This document shows positions 17,334 through 25,079 of a stretch of 43,442 nucleotides of DNA, piece by piece (the stretch's first letter is position 1; the number at the start of each line of letters is the position of its first letter). A program made the position numbers and the translations under genes. Origin of the DNA: Pelorhabdus rhamnosifermentans (GTDB taxonomy: Bacteria > Bacillota > Negativicutes > UMGS1260); assembly GCF_018835585.1 (NCBI RefSeq), contig NZ_JAHGVE010000030.1, forward strand, positions 1 to 43,442, given 5' to 3'. The notes below the pieces were generated by a model. That model did no database searches and had not been told where the DNA came from. It saw only the letters and a list, made by a program, of their open reading frames with translations.

Positions 17334-17900
17334 ATGCATATATTTCTGACAGGTGAAATACAAGTTGGGAAAAGCACGGTAATCGCCAAAACCCTTTCCC
17401 TATTGAAAATCCCTCCGGGGGGCTTTAAAACCTACTTCGGTCCTGACCGGGAATTACCTGACAAACTGTTATATATGAATTCTGCCACTGAACCAAAGAT
17501 TTTCAGGAAAGAAAATGCTGTTGCACGTTTTTTTGAAGATAAGCCACCCCAGGTTTTAACGAGGAAATTTAACACTTACGGAGTTGAACTGATCAGGTCT
17601 GCCAGAGCCAGTTCAAACTTGATTTTGATGGATGAATGTGGCAGCCTAGAACAGGACGCTCTTGTTTTTCAAAAGGAAGTAATTGATACTCTGGATGGCA
17701 ATATACCGGTTTTTGGTGTTATAAAACTGGCAAGCAAAGGTTGGACTGATCGAATCCGAAATCATCTAAATGTGAAGCTCATCATTGTTACTAAGGAAAA
17801 TCGTGATGCTCTGCCCAAAATACTAGCCCATCAACTTGCTGTTGAAGCAGGTGATAAGAAGATTTTTGATGATTTAAACGACACTATAGATAAATTATAG
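17334..17900 (+). CDS. THEP1/NTPase_1-like P-loop nucleotide triphosphatase
   Basis: A 188-residue P-loop protein: 'FLTGEIQVGKSTVIAKTL' holds Walker A at the extreme N terminus, and 'LILMDECGSLEQDALVF' is the Walker B of the NTPase_1 (THEP1) family. 'GVIKLASKGWTDRIRNH' and 'IIVTKENRDALP' follow as expected for a strand-loop-helix core. The family includes nucleoside-triphosphatases and relatives next to molybdenum-cofactor genes. Last gene of the plus-strand locus, 58 bases after the DUF364 gene; the ribosome-binding site is GGGGATCT. The role is unknown; partnership with the GTPase and ATPase is suggested by gene order. Confidence 0.75.
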   Translation: MHIFLTGEIQVGKSTVIAKTLSLLKIPPGGFKTYFGPDRELPDKLLYMNSATEPKIFRKENAVARFFEDKPPQVLTRKFNTYGVELIRSARASSNLILMDECGSLEQDALVFQKEVIDTLDGNIPVFGVIKLASKGWTDRIRNHLNVKLIIVTKENRDALPKILAHQLAVEAGDKKIFDDLNDTIDKL

Positions 17901-18100
17901 AACGCGTTATCTTAAAATTTTCCTCAACCTGTGATTATTTTCAACAGCTCCGCTTGTGTAGTTAGCAGCAGTTTGGCATCAACAAGTCCAGAGATCACTT
18001 TGATCCGAATTTGTGGTAATTACCATTGAACCCACGGACATTTTCAAAGTGCAATCTGGACTGGCGGACAAAATTCGCAGGTGAATTTGTGCAAAAAAAG

Positions 18101-18148
18101 GCAGCCTCGCAAAAATATGCGAGGCTACTAGTGGTGTCTAAATTACAT
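18101..18148 (-). terminator. Hairpin terminator of the MFS gene, copy 2 of the dispersed palindrome
   Basis: AGCCTCGCA...TGCGAGGCT is a perfect 9-bp stem with a 6-base loop at 18103-18126. On the minus strand it is followed by GCCTTTTTTTG, which fits an intrinsic terminator 17 bases after the MFS stop. The flank GATGTAATTTAGACA and core match the hairpin at 4779-4840 in inverted orientation. Confidence 0.75.
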
Positions 18149-18164
18149 CTATTTCTCCGGTACT

Positions 18165-19457
18165 TTATCTGGATTCAGCAGCAGCTTCACTTATCATCGG
18201 AGAGTTGCTTGGGGCAATTTCTGTGTCTGGTTTTACAGCAAACCAGGCGGCAATGCCGATGACTGCAGTAAAAGCGGTGAAGACGATTGCTGACTGCCAG
18301 CCATAATTCGTAGCAATCCAAGCAGTAAAGATAGGTGCTAGTACGCCGCCGACATTTCCACAAAAGTTCATCCAGCCTGAAACAGAACCGGCAAATTTGC
18401 CACCAATATCGGTACAGGCAGCCCAGGAAGCGCTAAAAGTTAATCCAAGTGAACCGAGGGAAATAGTTAGCCAAAAGACATTGAGCCAGGGCGTGGAAGC
18501 CATGGCGCCAAGATAAAGCGCGATAAAGCAACTGGCTAAACCGGAGGCTCCCATCCAAGTGCGGGCTTTGTGTTTGGGTAATCCTGTTGCTACGAGTTTG
18601 TCACTAATAAAGGCAGCGGCAAATGTTACAATACAGATGGCGGCCCAGGGAAAGGCGGCTGCCATGCCCATCTTTTGCAAGGAGAATTGTTGGGCTTCCA
18701 TCAGATAGAGCGGCAGCCAAGCCAGGAAAACGTACATGATATAGTCAGTAATGAAGTATTGAATTCCTATGGCCCAAAATTGAGGAGAGGTCATAAAATT
18801 CCGCCAAGGAGCCAGTTCCTTTTTTTTCTCCCTTGTATTATCCGCCCCTTCAATGTGAGCTAGTTCAGTTGCATTGACAAAACGACTGTCGCACGGGGAG
18901 GAGGCAGCGAGAAAATACCACGCAAAAGCGATTAAAGCTCCAACTGCACCGAAAATAACAAAAACTGATCGCCAGCCAAAAGCTAGCATCAGGAATACAG
19001 TGATAGCGGGACCGAAAACGGGACCAATAAAAGCACCACTTAGCATAAACGAGGATGCAAAGCCTTTTTCAGCGCGGTGAAACCAACGAGAGATACAGTT
19101 GGCCATAGCTGGGTAAACTGGTCCTTCTCCAAGACCGAATAAGCAACGGACAACAGCGAAGCTGGTAAAGGAAGTGGTCGTGGCAGTTAAAACGGTAAAG
19201 AGTGACCACCAGGCCACAGAGGCAGTGACTACGATGCGGTGACCGAGAAGTTCAGCCATAATTCCGCCCGGGATTTGCATGGCAGAATATCCAACAAAAA
19301 AGGCGGTTTGCATAAAGCCCATATCGATTTTAGTAAAGGCGAATTCGCCCATAATAGCGGGGGTAGCTACCGAAAGATTTACCCGATCCATATAAGAAAT
19401 AAATCCAATCAGAAACATTAAGACTGCCAAGCACCATCGGAAATTTGTTTGTTTCAT
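18165..19457 (-). CDS. MFS transporter, anion:cation symporter family (sugar acid or carboxylate type)
   Basis: A 430-residue, 12-helix inner-membrane permease. The N-terminal 'ISYMDRVNLSVATPAIMGEF' is the typical first loop of ACS-family carriers such as hexuronate, glucarate/galactarate and phthalate transporters. 'CLFGLGEGPVYPAMANCISR' is the conserved helix 4 motif. The substrate is therefore probably an organic acid, but which one cannot be told. It has its own promoter (19564-19592) and terminator (18101-18148), so it is a single-gene unit although the LysR gene upstream points the same way. The ribosome-binding site reads AGGAGG before ATG 19457. Confidence 0.9.
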   Translation of the reverse strand: MKQTNFRWCLAVLMFLIGFISYMDRVNLSVATPAIMGEFAFTKIDMGFMQTAFFVGYSAMQIPGGIMAELLGHRIVVTASVAWWSLFTVLTATTTSFTSFAVVRCLFGLGEGPVYPAMANCISRWFHRAEKGFASSFMLSGAFIGPVFGPAITVFLMLAFGWRSVFVIFGAVGALIAFAWYFLAASSPCDSRFVNATELAHIEGADNTREKKKELAPWRNFMTSPQFWAIGIQYFITDYIMYVFLAWLPLYLMEAQQFSLQKMGMAAAFPWAAICIVTFAAAFISDKLVATGLPKHKARTWMGASGLASCFIALYLGAMASTPWLNVFWLTISLGSLGLTFSASWAACTDIGGKFAGSVSGWMNFCGNVGGVLAPIFTAWIATNYGWQSAIVFTAFTAVIGIAAWFAVKPDTEIAPSNSPMISEAAAESR

Positions 19458-19563
19458 TTTTACATATCCTCCTTAAAATATCGGTGTTAAATAGAAATGA
19501 TGAATGATGTCGGAATAATGAGATGAATTTACATTATTTATAGTGAATCGTAATCTGCTATCT

Positions 19564-19592
19564 ATTATGACAAAACATGTGTATTTGGTCAA
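19564..19592 (-). promoter_or_regulatory. Promoter of the MFS gene
   Basis: On the minus strand TTGACC (19592-19587) and CATAAT (19569-19564) are separated by exactly 17 bases. The -10 lies about 107 bases before the start codon, leaving a leader of about 100 bases with no obvious structure. Confidence 0.75.
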
Positions 19593-19629
19593 TACCTTTC
19601 TGTGTAAAGTTGTAAACTTAATTCATGGC

Positions 19630-19676
19630 AAAATAAAAGGGCAGCCTTCGTCAATGAATTGACAGAGGTTGTCCTT
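19630..19676 (-). terminator. Intrinsic terminator of the LysR gene
   Basis: On the minus strand AAGGACAACCT and AGGCTGCCCTT pair, with an inner GTCAA/TTGAC stem, and the hairpin is followed by TTTTATTTTG. It lies about 135 bases after the LysR stop at 19810. The remainder of 19458-19809 shows no gene. Confidence 0.75.
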
Positions 19677-19809
19677 GAATGAGGGGGGGATAAAATTTAC
19701 ATCCGGTTGATATTATTAAAATGGCACTACTATCAGAATATAATATAATAAACCCAATTAATTACGACAGTTTATAAGGCGGGTTGAGGCTTATTTTATG
19801 AATTTTTTG

Positions 19810-20703
19810 CTAGAAATAGGAGTTAATAAAAGTTTGGTCAACTGTCTTAATAAAGGCACGTAGTGCAGGCGAAAGCCACTTGTTTTTATGGTAGATTAGT
19901 TGCGTCATGTATAGTGGAAGAGGTAGATGGGGTTCTGCCACAGCCAGTTGGTTATTTTGAAGTTCTTTTTCAACAGTAAAACGAGGGAGCATTGAAATAC
20001 CTAAGCCCAGCATAACTAACTGTTTAATAGACTCTATACTATTTACTTCCATGCTGGTGCGAGGTCGGACATTGGCTTTATCAAGCAGGGTTTCAATTGT
20101 TGCCCGATAGCTGCAACCTGGTTCGGTTAAAATTAGACATGTTTCACTCAGGTTCTGTGGTGAAATTATTTTTTTAGCAAAGGGATGATTTGGGGCGGTA
20201 ATAAAAAGCATTGGTTCAAGCGACAAACATTTTACTATAAAATCTGGCTCTTCAATCTTGCGGTTAATGATTAGGGCAATATCTAACTCATTATTTCGAA
20301 TACAATCGCGGATTTTACTGCAATTCTCAAATTTTAGAACAAGTTCTACTTTATCGTACTCATGACGATAAGTTTGTAATAGTGTTGGAATTCTATAAGT
20401 ACTGAGTGATTCGGCTGTCCCAAGTATTATAGTTCCATGAGGAGTGCTTGAGGGTGTGACCGCTTCCTTCGCTTCATCAGCAAGTTTAATGATTTTTTCT
20501 GCATAGGTTTTAAAGGTTCTGCCTTCAGAAGTTAGATTGATTTTATGACCTAAGCGGTCGAAGAGTTTAATACCTAGGTGACTTTCCAGGTTTTTTATAT
20601 GTGTGGTTACTGTAGATGGCGTATACCCAAGATGAGTGGCAGCTTGTATAAAGCTGCCCATTTTTGCAATGCAGAGGAAGGTTCTTAGTTGGCGTAAATC
20701 CAT
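19810..20703 (-). CDS. LysR-family transcriptional regulator
   Basis: The 297-residue protein opens with the LysR winged helix: 'MDLRQLRTFLCIAKMGSFIQ', then 'HLGYTPSTVTTHIKNLE' and 'LGIKLFDRLGHKINLTSEGR'. A periplasmic-binding-protein-like effector domain follows, with 'LDIALIINRKIEEPDF' and 'LVMLGLGISMLPRF'. It is divergent from the DJ-1/PfpI gene across 250 bases, the usual arrangement for a LysR protein controlling its neighbour; the MFS gene downstream is an alternative target. The effector is not predictable. Confidence 0.92.
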   Translation of the reverse strand: MDLRQLRTFLCIAKMGSFIQAATHLGYTPSTVTTHIKNLESHLGIKLFDRLGHKINLTSEGRTFKTYAEKIIKLADEAKEAVTPSSTPHGTIILGTAESLSTYRIPTLLQTYRHEYDKVELVLKFENCSKIRDCIRNNELDIALIINRKIEEPDFIVKCLSLEPMLFITAPNHPFAKKIISPQNLSETCLILTEPGCSYRATIETLLDKANVRPRTSMEVNSIESIKQLVMLGLGISMLPRFTVEKELQNNQLAVAEPHLPLPLYMTQLIYHKNKWLSPALRAFIKTVDQTFINSYF

Positions 20704-20953
20704 GCTTTATTCTCCTTGCGAATTCGAAATAATAGAACGTTTTATTTAAAATATTCAATTTTACGCTAGTTTAACTATATGATACTATGAAAGCATACAT
20801 ATTTCCATAACAGAAAGAAGGTGGTAGAACCGTAAAATGAGTATTACTCTTTTACAGATGTTGTAGGCAGGAAGTTGTTATTGTTTGAAATAGTTGTATT
20901 TAATTATAGTAATTGTAACTTAAGATTTATCCTTTATGAACAGAGGAGGTTCA

Positions 20954-21532
20954 ATGAAAATATTATTGTTTGTGGCGAAAGGATTTGAAACCATGGAATT
21001 CAGCGCTTTTGTTGATATCATGGGATGGGCACGAACCGACTATGGCTATGGTGTGCCGGTTATCACCTGCGGTTTTCAAAAAGAGGTAACAAGCACTTTT
21101 AGCATTACAGTCATCGTTGATAAAATAATTGATGAAATAAATGTTGACGATTATGATGCGTTGGCAATTCCGGGAGGTTTTGAGGAATTTGGATTTTACG
21201 AAGAAGCCTACGATGAACGATTTTTGAATCTTATCCGTGAGTTTGATAAACAAGGCAAAATAATTGCTGCAATTTGCGTAGCGGCGCTGCCCTTGGGTAA
21301 AAGCGGGGTGTTAACAGGACGAAAAGCCACGACCTATCATTTGCGGGACGCATACCGTCAAAAGCAGTTGAAAGAATTTGATGTTGATGTGGTAAATGAG
21401 CCTATCGTCGTGGATAAAAACATTATTACCTCCTATTGTCCTGAAACCGCTCCAGAAGTAGCATTTAAACTTCTGGAGAAGCTGACCTCCACAGAAAAAA
21501 TGATAATTGTAAAACATGCAATGGGATTTTAG
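20954..21532 (+). CDS. DJ-1/PfpI-family protein
   Basis: A 192-residue class I glutamine-amidotransferase-like protein. The nucleophile elbow is 'GKIIAAICVAALPLGKSGVL', with the candidate catalytic Cys near residue 107; 'YDALAIPGGFEEFGF' supplies the conserved acidic/Gly loop, and 'TYHLRDAYRQKQL' covers the region where a catalytic His is expected. Family members include glyoxalase/deglycase-like, chaperone and protease-like proteins, so activity is uncertain. ATG 20954 has a perfect GAGGAGG six bases upstream. Divergent LysR control is likely; a nine-codon frame (20837-20866) with its own AGGTGG precedes it. Confidence 0.88.
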   Translation: MKILLFVAKGFETMEFSAFVDIMGWARTDYGYGVPVITCGFQKEVTSTFSITVIVDKIIDEINVDDYDALAIPGGFEEFGFYEEAYDERFLNLIREFDKQGKIIAAICVAALPLGKSGVLTGRKATTYHLRDAYRQKQLKEFDVDVVNEPIVVDKNIITSYCPETAPEVAFKLLEKLTSTEKMIIVKHAMGF

Positions 21533-21654
21533 ATAAATAGGCAGTATTGAATTCTTGTTAGCTGATAATGAGTTCTTGCAGGTCATTGGTGCTATGTACA
21601 TTAAAGAAATACTTTCCGCTTAAGATTAGTCGGGACAGAACTGCAATATTGTAA

Positions 21655-21706
21655 CAATGAAAAGGGATCATCCGCCTTGTAAAATGAGGGGGGATTCCTT
21701 TTTTTA
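21655..21706 (+). terminator. Probable terminator after the DJ-1/PfpI gene
   Basis: AAAGGGATCATCC and GGGGGATTCCTTT form an imperfect stem followed by TTTTTTTAC. It lies about 130 bases after the stop; nothing else is evident in 21533-21841 apart from AT-rich sequence. Confidence 0.5.
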
Positions 21707-21841
21707 CGGTTTATGGTAATAATTCAACTCCTAGTTGAATTCTCTAGATGTGTTTGCAACTACTGTTTGGTGGACTTTAACAATAGACAAAGATACAATG
21801 ACATTGTCAGTGCTGATATTATTGGAAAGGGAAGAGAAATT

Positions 21842-22672
21842 ATGCTTAACGATAACGAGATTGGGCAACGTATTGCCTTATTGCGAAAAGAAAGAGGATA
21901 TACGCAAGAACAAATTAGCTTCATTTTGAATGTCACTCCGCAAGCAGTTTCTAAATGGGAAAAAGGTAATGCTTTGCCAGATACCTCATTGCTGCCGCTC
22001 TTAGCAAAGACGCTCGGGGTATCAATTGATCGTTTACTGACAGGGGGGAGCATAATGGAAAAAACAAGCCCGTATGATGGGGAATATAAAAAGCAGGAAT
22101 ATTATTGGGGACTACAGCATTCTTTGCTTGCTGAGCAAATTGTAGAGATCATGCAAGATGTAGCCAACAAACGTTTATTAGATATTGGTAGCGGAGAAGG
22201 GCGTGATGCCATTTATTTTGCCAAATGCGGTTTTCAGGTAGATGCGTTGGAAATCTCAACTCCTGGTATAGAAAAAATCAGGCAATATAGTCAGTTATCA
22301 GGCTATGAGGTTAATATTCTTCATACCGATATGATCGGATATGAACTCAAGGCTTCTTATGACGTAATTTATTCTCATGGTTCACTTCAATTTCTGCCAT
22401 TGGATCAACGGCAAAATCATTTTGAAAAATATAAGCGACATACACGAGTTGGTGGACTTAACGCACATTTGATCTTTGTTGAAAAGCCGTTTGTTAAGGT
22501 TGCTCCTGACTGGGAAAAGGGTGAGCTTTTCTATCTATCTGGTGATTTAGCTAGGTATTACCACGACTGGGAGATACTTCGGTGTGAAGAGCAAATTATA
22601 GACTGCAACTCGGCCGGTATACCCCACCAACATGCGGTATATAGCATAATCGCTAGAAAAATAGAAGCATAA
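21842..22672 (+). CDS. Fusion of XRE helix-turn-helix and SAM-dependent methyltransferase
   Basis: A 276-residue protein. Residues about 6-62 are a Cro/CI-type HTH ('IGQRIALLRKERGYTQEQIS', 'VTPQAVSKWEKGNALPDTSL'). Residues about 75-276 form a class I methyltransferase with the SAM loop 'RLLDIGSGEGRDAIYFAKCG' and 'DVIYSHGSLQFLP', close to TehB/UbiE-like small-molecule methyltransferases. I chose ATG 21842 (preceded by GGGAAGAG) over an upstream ATG at 21713, whose extra 43 residues look non-coding. Linking a DNA reader to a methyltransferase suggests self-sensing of the methylated compound or SAM; the target is unknown. Confidence 0.85.
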   Translation: MLNDNEIGQRIALLRKERGYTQEQISFILNVTPQAVSKWEKGNALPDTSLLPLLAKTLGVSIDRLLTGGSIMEKTSPYDGEYKKQEYYWGLQHSLLAEQIVEIMQDVANKRLLDIGSGEGRDAIYFAKCGFQVDALEISTPGIEKIRQYSQLSGYEVNILHTDMIGYELKASYDVIYSHGSLQFLPLDQRQNHFEKYKRHTRVGGLNAHLIFVEKPFVKVAPDWEKGELFYLSGDLARYYHDWEILRCEEQIIDCNSAGIPHQHAVYSIIARKIEA

Positions 22673-22728
22673 TTATATTATTGATGTTTCAATGGATTCA
22701 GACTGATTCTGACTTATGCTTTAAATGA

Positions 22729-22760
22729 CATTGGTCAAATTATTGACTAATGCCATTTTT
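22729..22760 (+). terminator. Palindrome, weak terminator after the HTH-methyltransferase gene
   Basis: CATTGGTCAA (22729-22738) and TTGACTAATG (22743-22752) form 10-bp arms with one mismatch around a 4-base centre, followed by CCATTTTTC. It could equally be an operator, because GGTCAA half-sites are short and symmetric. Confidence 0.45.
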
Positions 22761-22925
22761 CAATTCGATTATACCGCGTGGCATGTTATGGAAGTAGATA
22801 AGAAGAGAAGCAAAGACATATAACGTATGGGATCAGAGCCTAAAAACTGCGTTTTTTAATGGCATGTAATTGTAGGTGAAGCTGCAGTTATTGTATGGAA
22901 GTAAATATATCAAGAAAGTTAGGGA

Positions 22926-22973
22926 TGCAAGGATTCTGTGCTTTTGAGTGTCGGCTATAGTACGTGCAAATGA
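22926..22973 (+). pseudogene. Fragment of a YyaL/DUF255 thioredoxin-domain gene (copy 1 of 3)
   Basis: The frame reads DSVLLSVGYSTCK then stop. '[15 protein letters not shown]' is the signature of the thioredoxin-like N-terminal domain of YyaL/DUF255 proteins. The nucleotides around TCGGCTATAGTACGTGC are identical to those in the fragment at 43182-43283. Flanking sequence (22673-23029) has no recognisable gene. Confidence 0.55.
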
Positions 22974-23029
22974 ACGCGTCTTGCAGGGCAAGGGCGAGTT
23001 CGTTCCTCCGGGCGCACCATCTAAATAGA

Positions 23030-23065
23030 AAAGGCAAGGCTTCAGGAATTCTGAGCTTTGCCTTC
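23030..23065 (-). terminator. Terminator of the TPR gene
   Basis: On the minus strand AAGGCAAAGCTCAG pairs with CTGAAGCCTTGCCTT and is followed by TTCTATTT. It lies 36 bases after the TPR stop codon. Confidence 0.75.
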
Positions 23066-23100
23066 TTACTTTTTGGTGTCAACACAATTTATAATAAAGA

Positions 23101-24633
23101 TCAAGGCTCAACTCCAAGTTTGTTGAGCTGGGTTTTAGCATCGGCAATCCATGCTGGTTTAGTTCCATGCTGGAGGTATTGGTGAAAGGCATCGATAGCT
23201 TCCTGTGGGCGTTTAAGGTTCTCCATTAATGTTTTGGCTTTATAGTAATAAACATCTTCTTGTTGAGGATCGAGCGCAATGATTTTATCAAAGTCAGTCA
23301 CCGCTTCTTCATATTGTTTTAAAAAAAGGTGAGCAAAAGCAGCGTTTATATAATACGTTACCGCGCGACTGGGATCTAAGGTTGCTGCTTGGTAGAAGTC
23401 ATTTATGGCCTCACTATATTGTTTTAACTCCATATAGGTTTTGGCACGAAAGTTGTAAGTCATGGCATCATTATTTTTAGCGGCAATCGCCTTATCAAAA
23501 TCAGTGAGAGCTTGTTCATATCTTTTTAACTGGTAGTAAACATAGCCGCGGCCAAAATAACTTATTGCTGTAGTCGTGTCATTGGTACTAGTGGTAATAG
23601 CCTTATTATAGTTTTCGATAGCTTGCTCATATTGCCCGGATTTCATATTATCCATGCCGTTTTTGAGATACTCTTCCGCTGACATTGGTGCGCGATTTGT
23701 TATTGTCGATGTCTCCGCTGTGAAGCCAAGTTCGATAAGTGCTTTTTTGGCAATGGCGACAACTACGGGATTGTCTCCAATCCGAAGGCATTGCCTGAAC
23801 GCATCAATTGCCTCTTGTTTATGGCCGAGTAGTTGCAAAGTACCTCCTTTAAGTCCGTAGGCTCTTATATGATTAGGATTAATGGCAATGGTTTTATTGC
23901 AGTCATCAATAGCTTTTTCATATTGTTTTATGCCTGAATAGGATAGACTGCGTTCGAAATACGCTTCTGCATTTTGAGGACTAAGAGCAATTGACTGGTC
24001 AAAATCGGCAATGGCTTGCTGATATTGCTTTAATTCATTATAGGTTTGACCACGCCTAAAATAGGTAATAGCTTGGGTTGGATTTATGGCAATGGCTTTA
24101 TCAAAATCGTTGAGGGCTTGTTCAAATTGTTTTAAGCATTGGTTGATGATGCCTCGTAAAAAGTAAGCTTCGTCCATATGAGGATTAATAGAGATGGCAT
24201 TGGAAAGATCAGCAATGGCTAATCCGTCTTGATTAGATAAAAAATAAGCTCTACCGCGTAGATAATATCTTCCGGCTTGCTTGGGAGCAAAGTTTATTGT
24301 TTTGCTGAAGTCAGAAATAGCCTGTGCATACTGTCTTAAGCGCTCATGAGCCAAACCGCGTAAACCATATGCCTCATCGTAATCTGGATTAAGTGCAATG
24401 GCTTTGTCTAAAGATAAAATAGCCTGTTCGTATTGTTTTAATTTGAAATTGGCGGATCCATTATTGTAATACTCGATGGCTTTTTCTTTGTTTTCTGTTG
24501 TCATCGGTTCAGCTTTAGTTGTCGTCGGTATAGATACAAGCAGTAAAACTGTGATAGACAATATGATACTGAAATTTCTGAGAACGGATTTCCTTTTATA
24601 ATCCCATAAAATATTCAATTGGAACCCCTCCAT
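23101..24633 (-). CDS. Exported tetratricopeptide-repeat protein
   Basis: A 510-residue protein with a basic N terminus and one hydrophobic segment (about 20-40) ending near 'TKAEP', a signal peptide or anchor. Two arrays of 34-residue TPR units follow. Block one (about 50-290) has units such as 'KLKQYEQAILSLDKAIALNP' and 'CLKQFEQALNDFDKAIAINP'; block two (about 325-505) begins 'YLKNGMDNMKSGQYEQAI'. The linker between them has no repeat signature. The recurring KQYEQAI...DFDKAIA shows recent repeat expansion. TPR arrays are protein-binding scaffolds, here probably outside the cytoplasmic membrane; the partner is unknown. It is a single-gene unit. Confidence 0.88.
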   Translation of the reverse strand: MEGFQLNILWDYKRKSVLRNFSIILSITVLLLVSIPTTTKAEPMTTENKEKAIEYYNNGSANFKLKQYEQAILSLDKAIALNPDYDEAYGLRGLAHERLRQYAQAISDFSKTINFAPKQAGRYYLRGRAYFLSNQDGLAIADLSNAISINPHMDEAYFLRGIINQCLKQFEQALNDFDKAIAINPTQAITYFRRGQTYNELKQYQQAIADFDQSIALSPQNAEAYFERSLSYSGIKQYEKAIDDCNKTIAINPNHIRAYGLKGGTLQLLGHKQEAIDAFRQCLRIGDNPVVVAIAKKALIELGFTAETSTITNRAPMSAEEYLKNGMDNMKSGQYEQAIENYNKAITTSTNDTTTAISYFGRGYVYYQLKRYEQALTDFDKAIAAKNNDAMTYNFRAKTYMELKQYSEAINDFYQAATLDPSRAVTYYINAAFAHLFLKQYEEAVTDFDKIIALDPQQEDVYYYKAKTLMENLKRPQEAIDAFHQYLQHGTKPAWIADAKTQLNKLGVEP

Positions 24634-25079
24634 AGAAGAATCTAATTAATTTATTCCTCATAATGTAATTTTTTTCCTGCAAGATAAATTTATGGTAAAT
24701 ATATATATTTTGCTTGCCTTTAAAATTGTACATAATTTTAACATTAAGAGGAGTAAATAACAGGTTGCTTTGCACTCTGAGCTATGAAATCTCAAACAAT
24801 AATAGGAAGGCAATTATCTATAAAACACAGTATAATTTATGTAAAAAATTATAAATTAGCTTATTTTATTGCTTAACTGCTCCGGCGAGATCGAATCCAT
24901 TAGAGCTAACGGGTGTATAAAGATTGATTATTACGCATGGATATGTCACATTCATTAAAAGCATGAAAACTTCAATACTGTGATAACCTAATCTGAGTTA
25001 TTGGATTGCGAATAGTCTGAAGTACTTATATTTCTAGCTCATTTAAACTACATTCCAATTCAGAAGGGTGATAGGCGAT
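24634..25079. other. 446-base intergenic region, AT-rich, no gene seen
   Basis: It separates the divergent TPR and MBL-fold genes and must hold both promoters. The sequence is AT-rich with no frame that looks coding on either strand. I see no strong palindrome or riboswitch motif. Confidence 0.5.

Noticed and set aside
17929-18090. Minus-strand HPr-like remnant between the NTPase and MFS genes
   Set aside because: One frame reads QIRIKVISGLVDAKLLL, which recalls HPr proteins, but frames change several times and no further HPr motif supports it.
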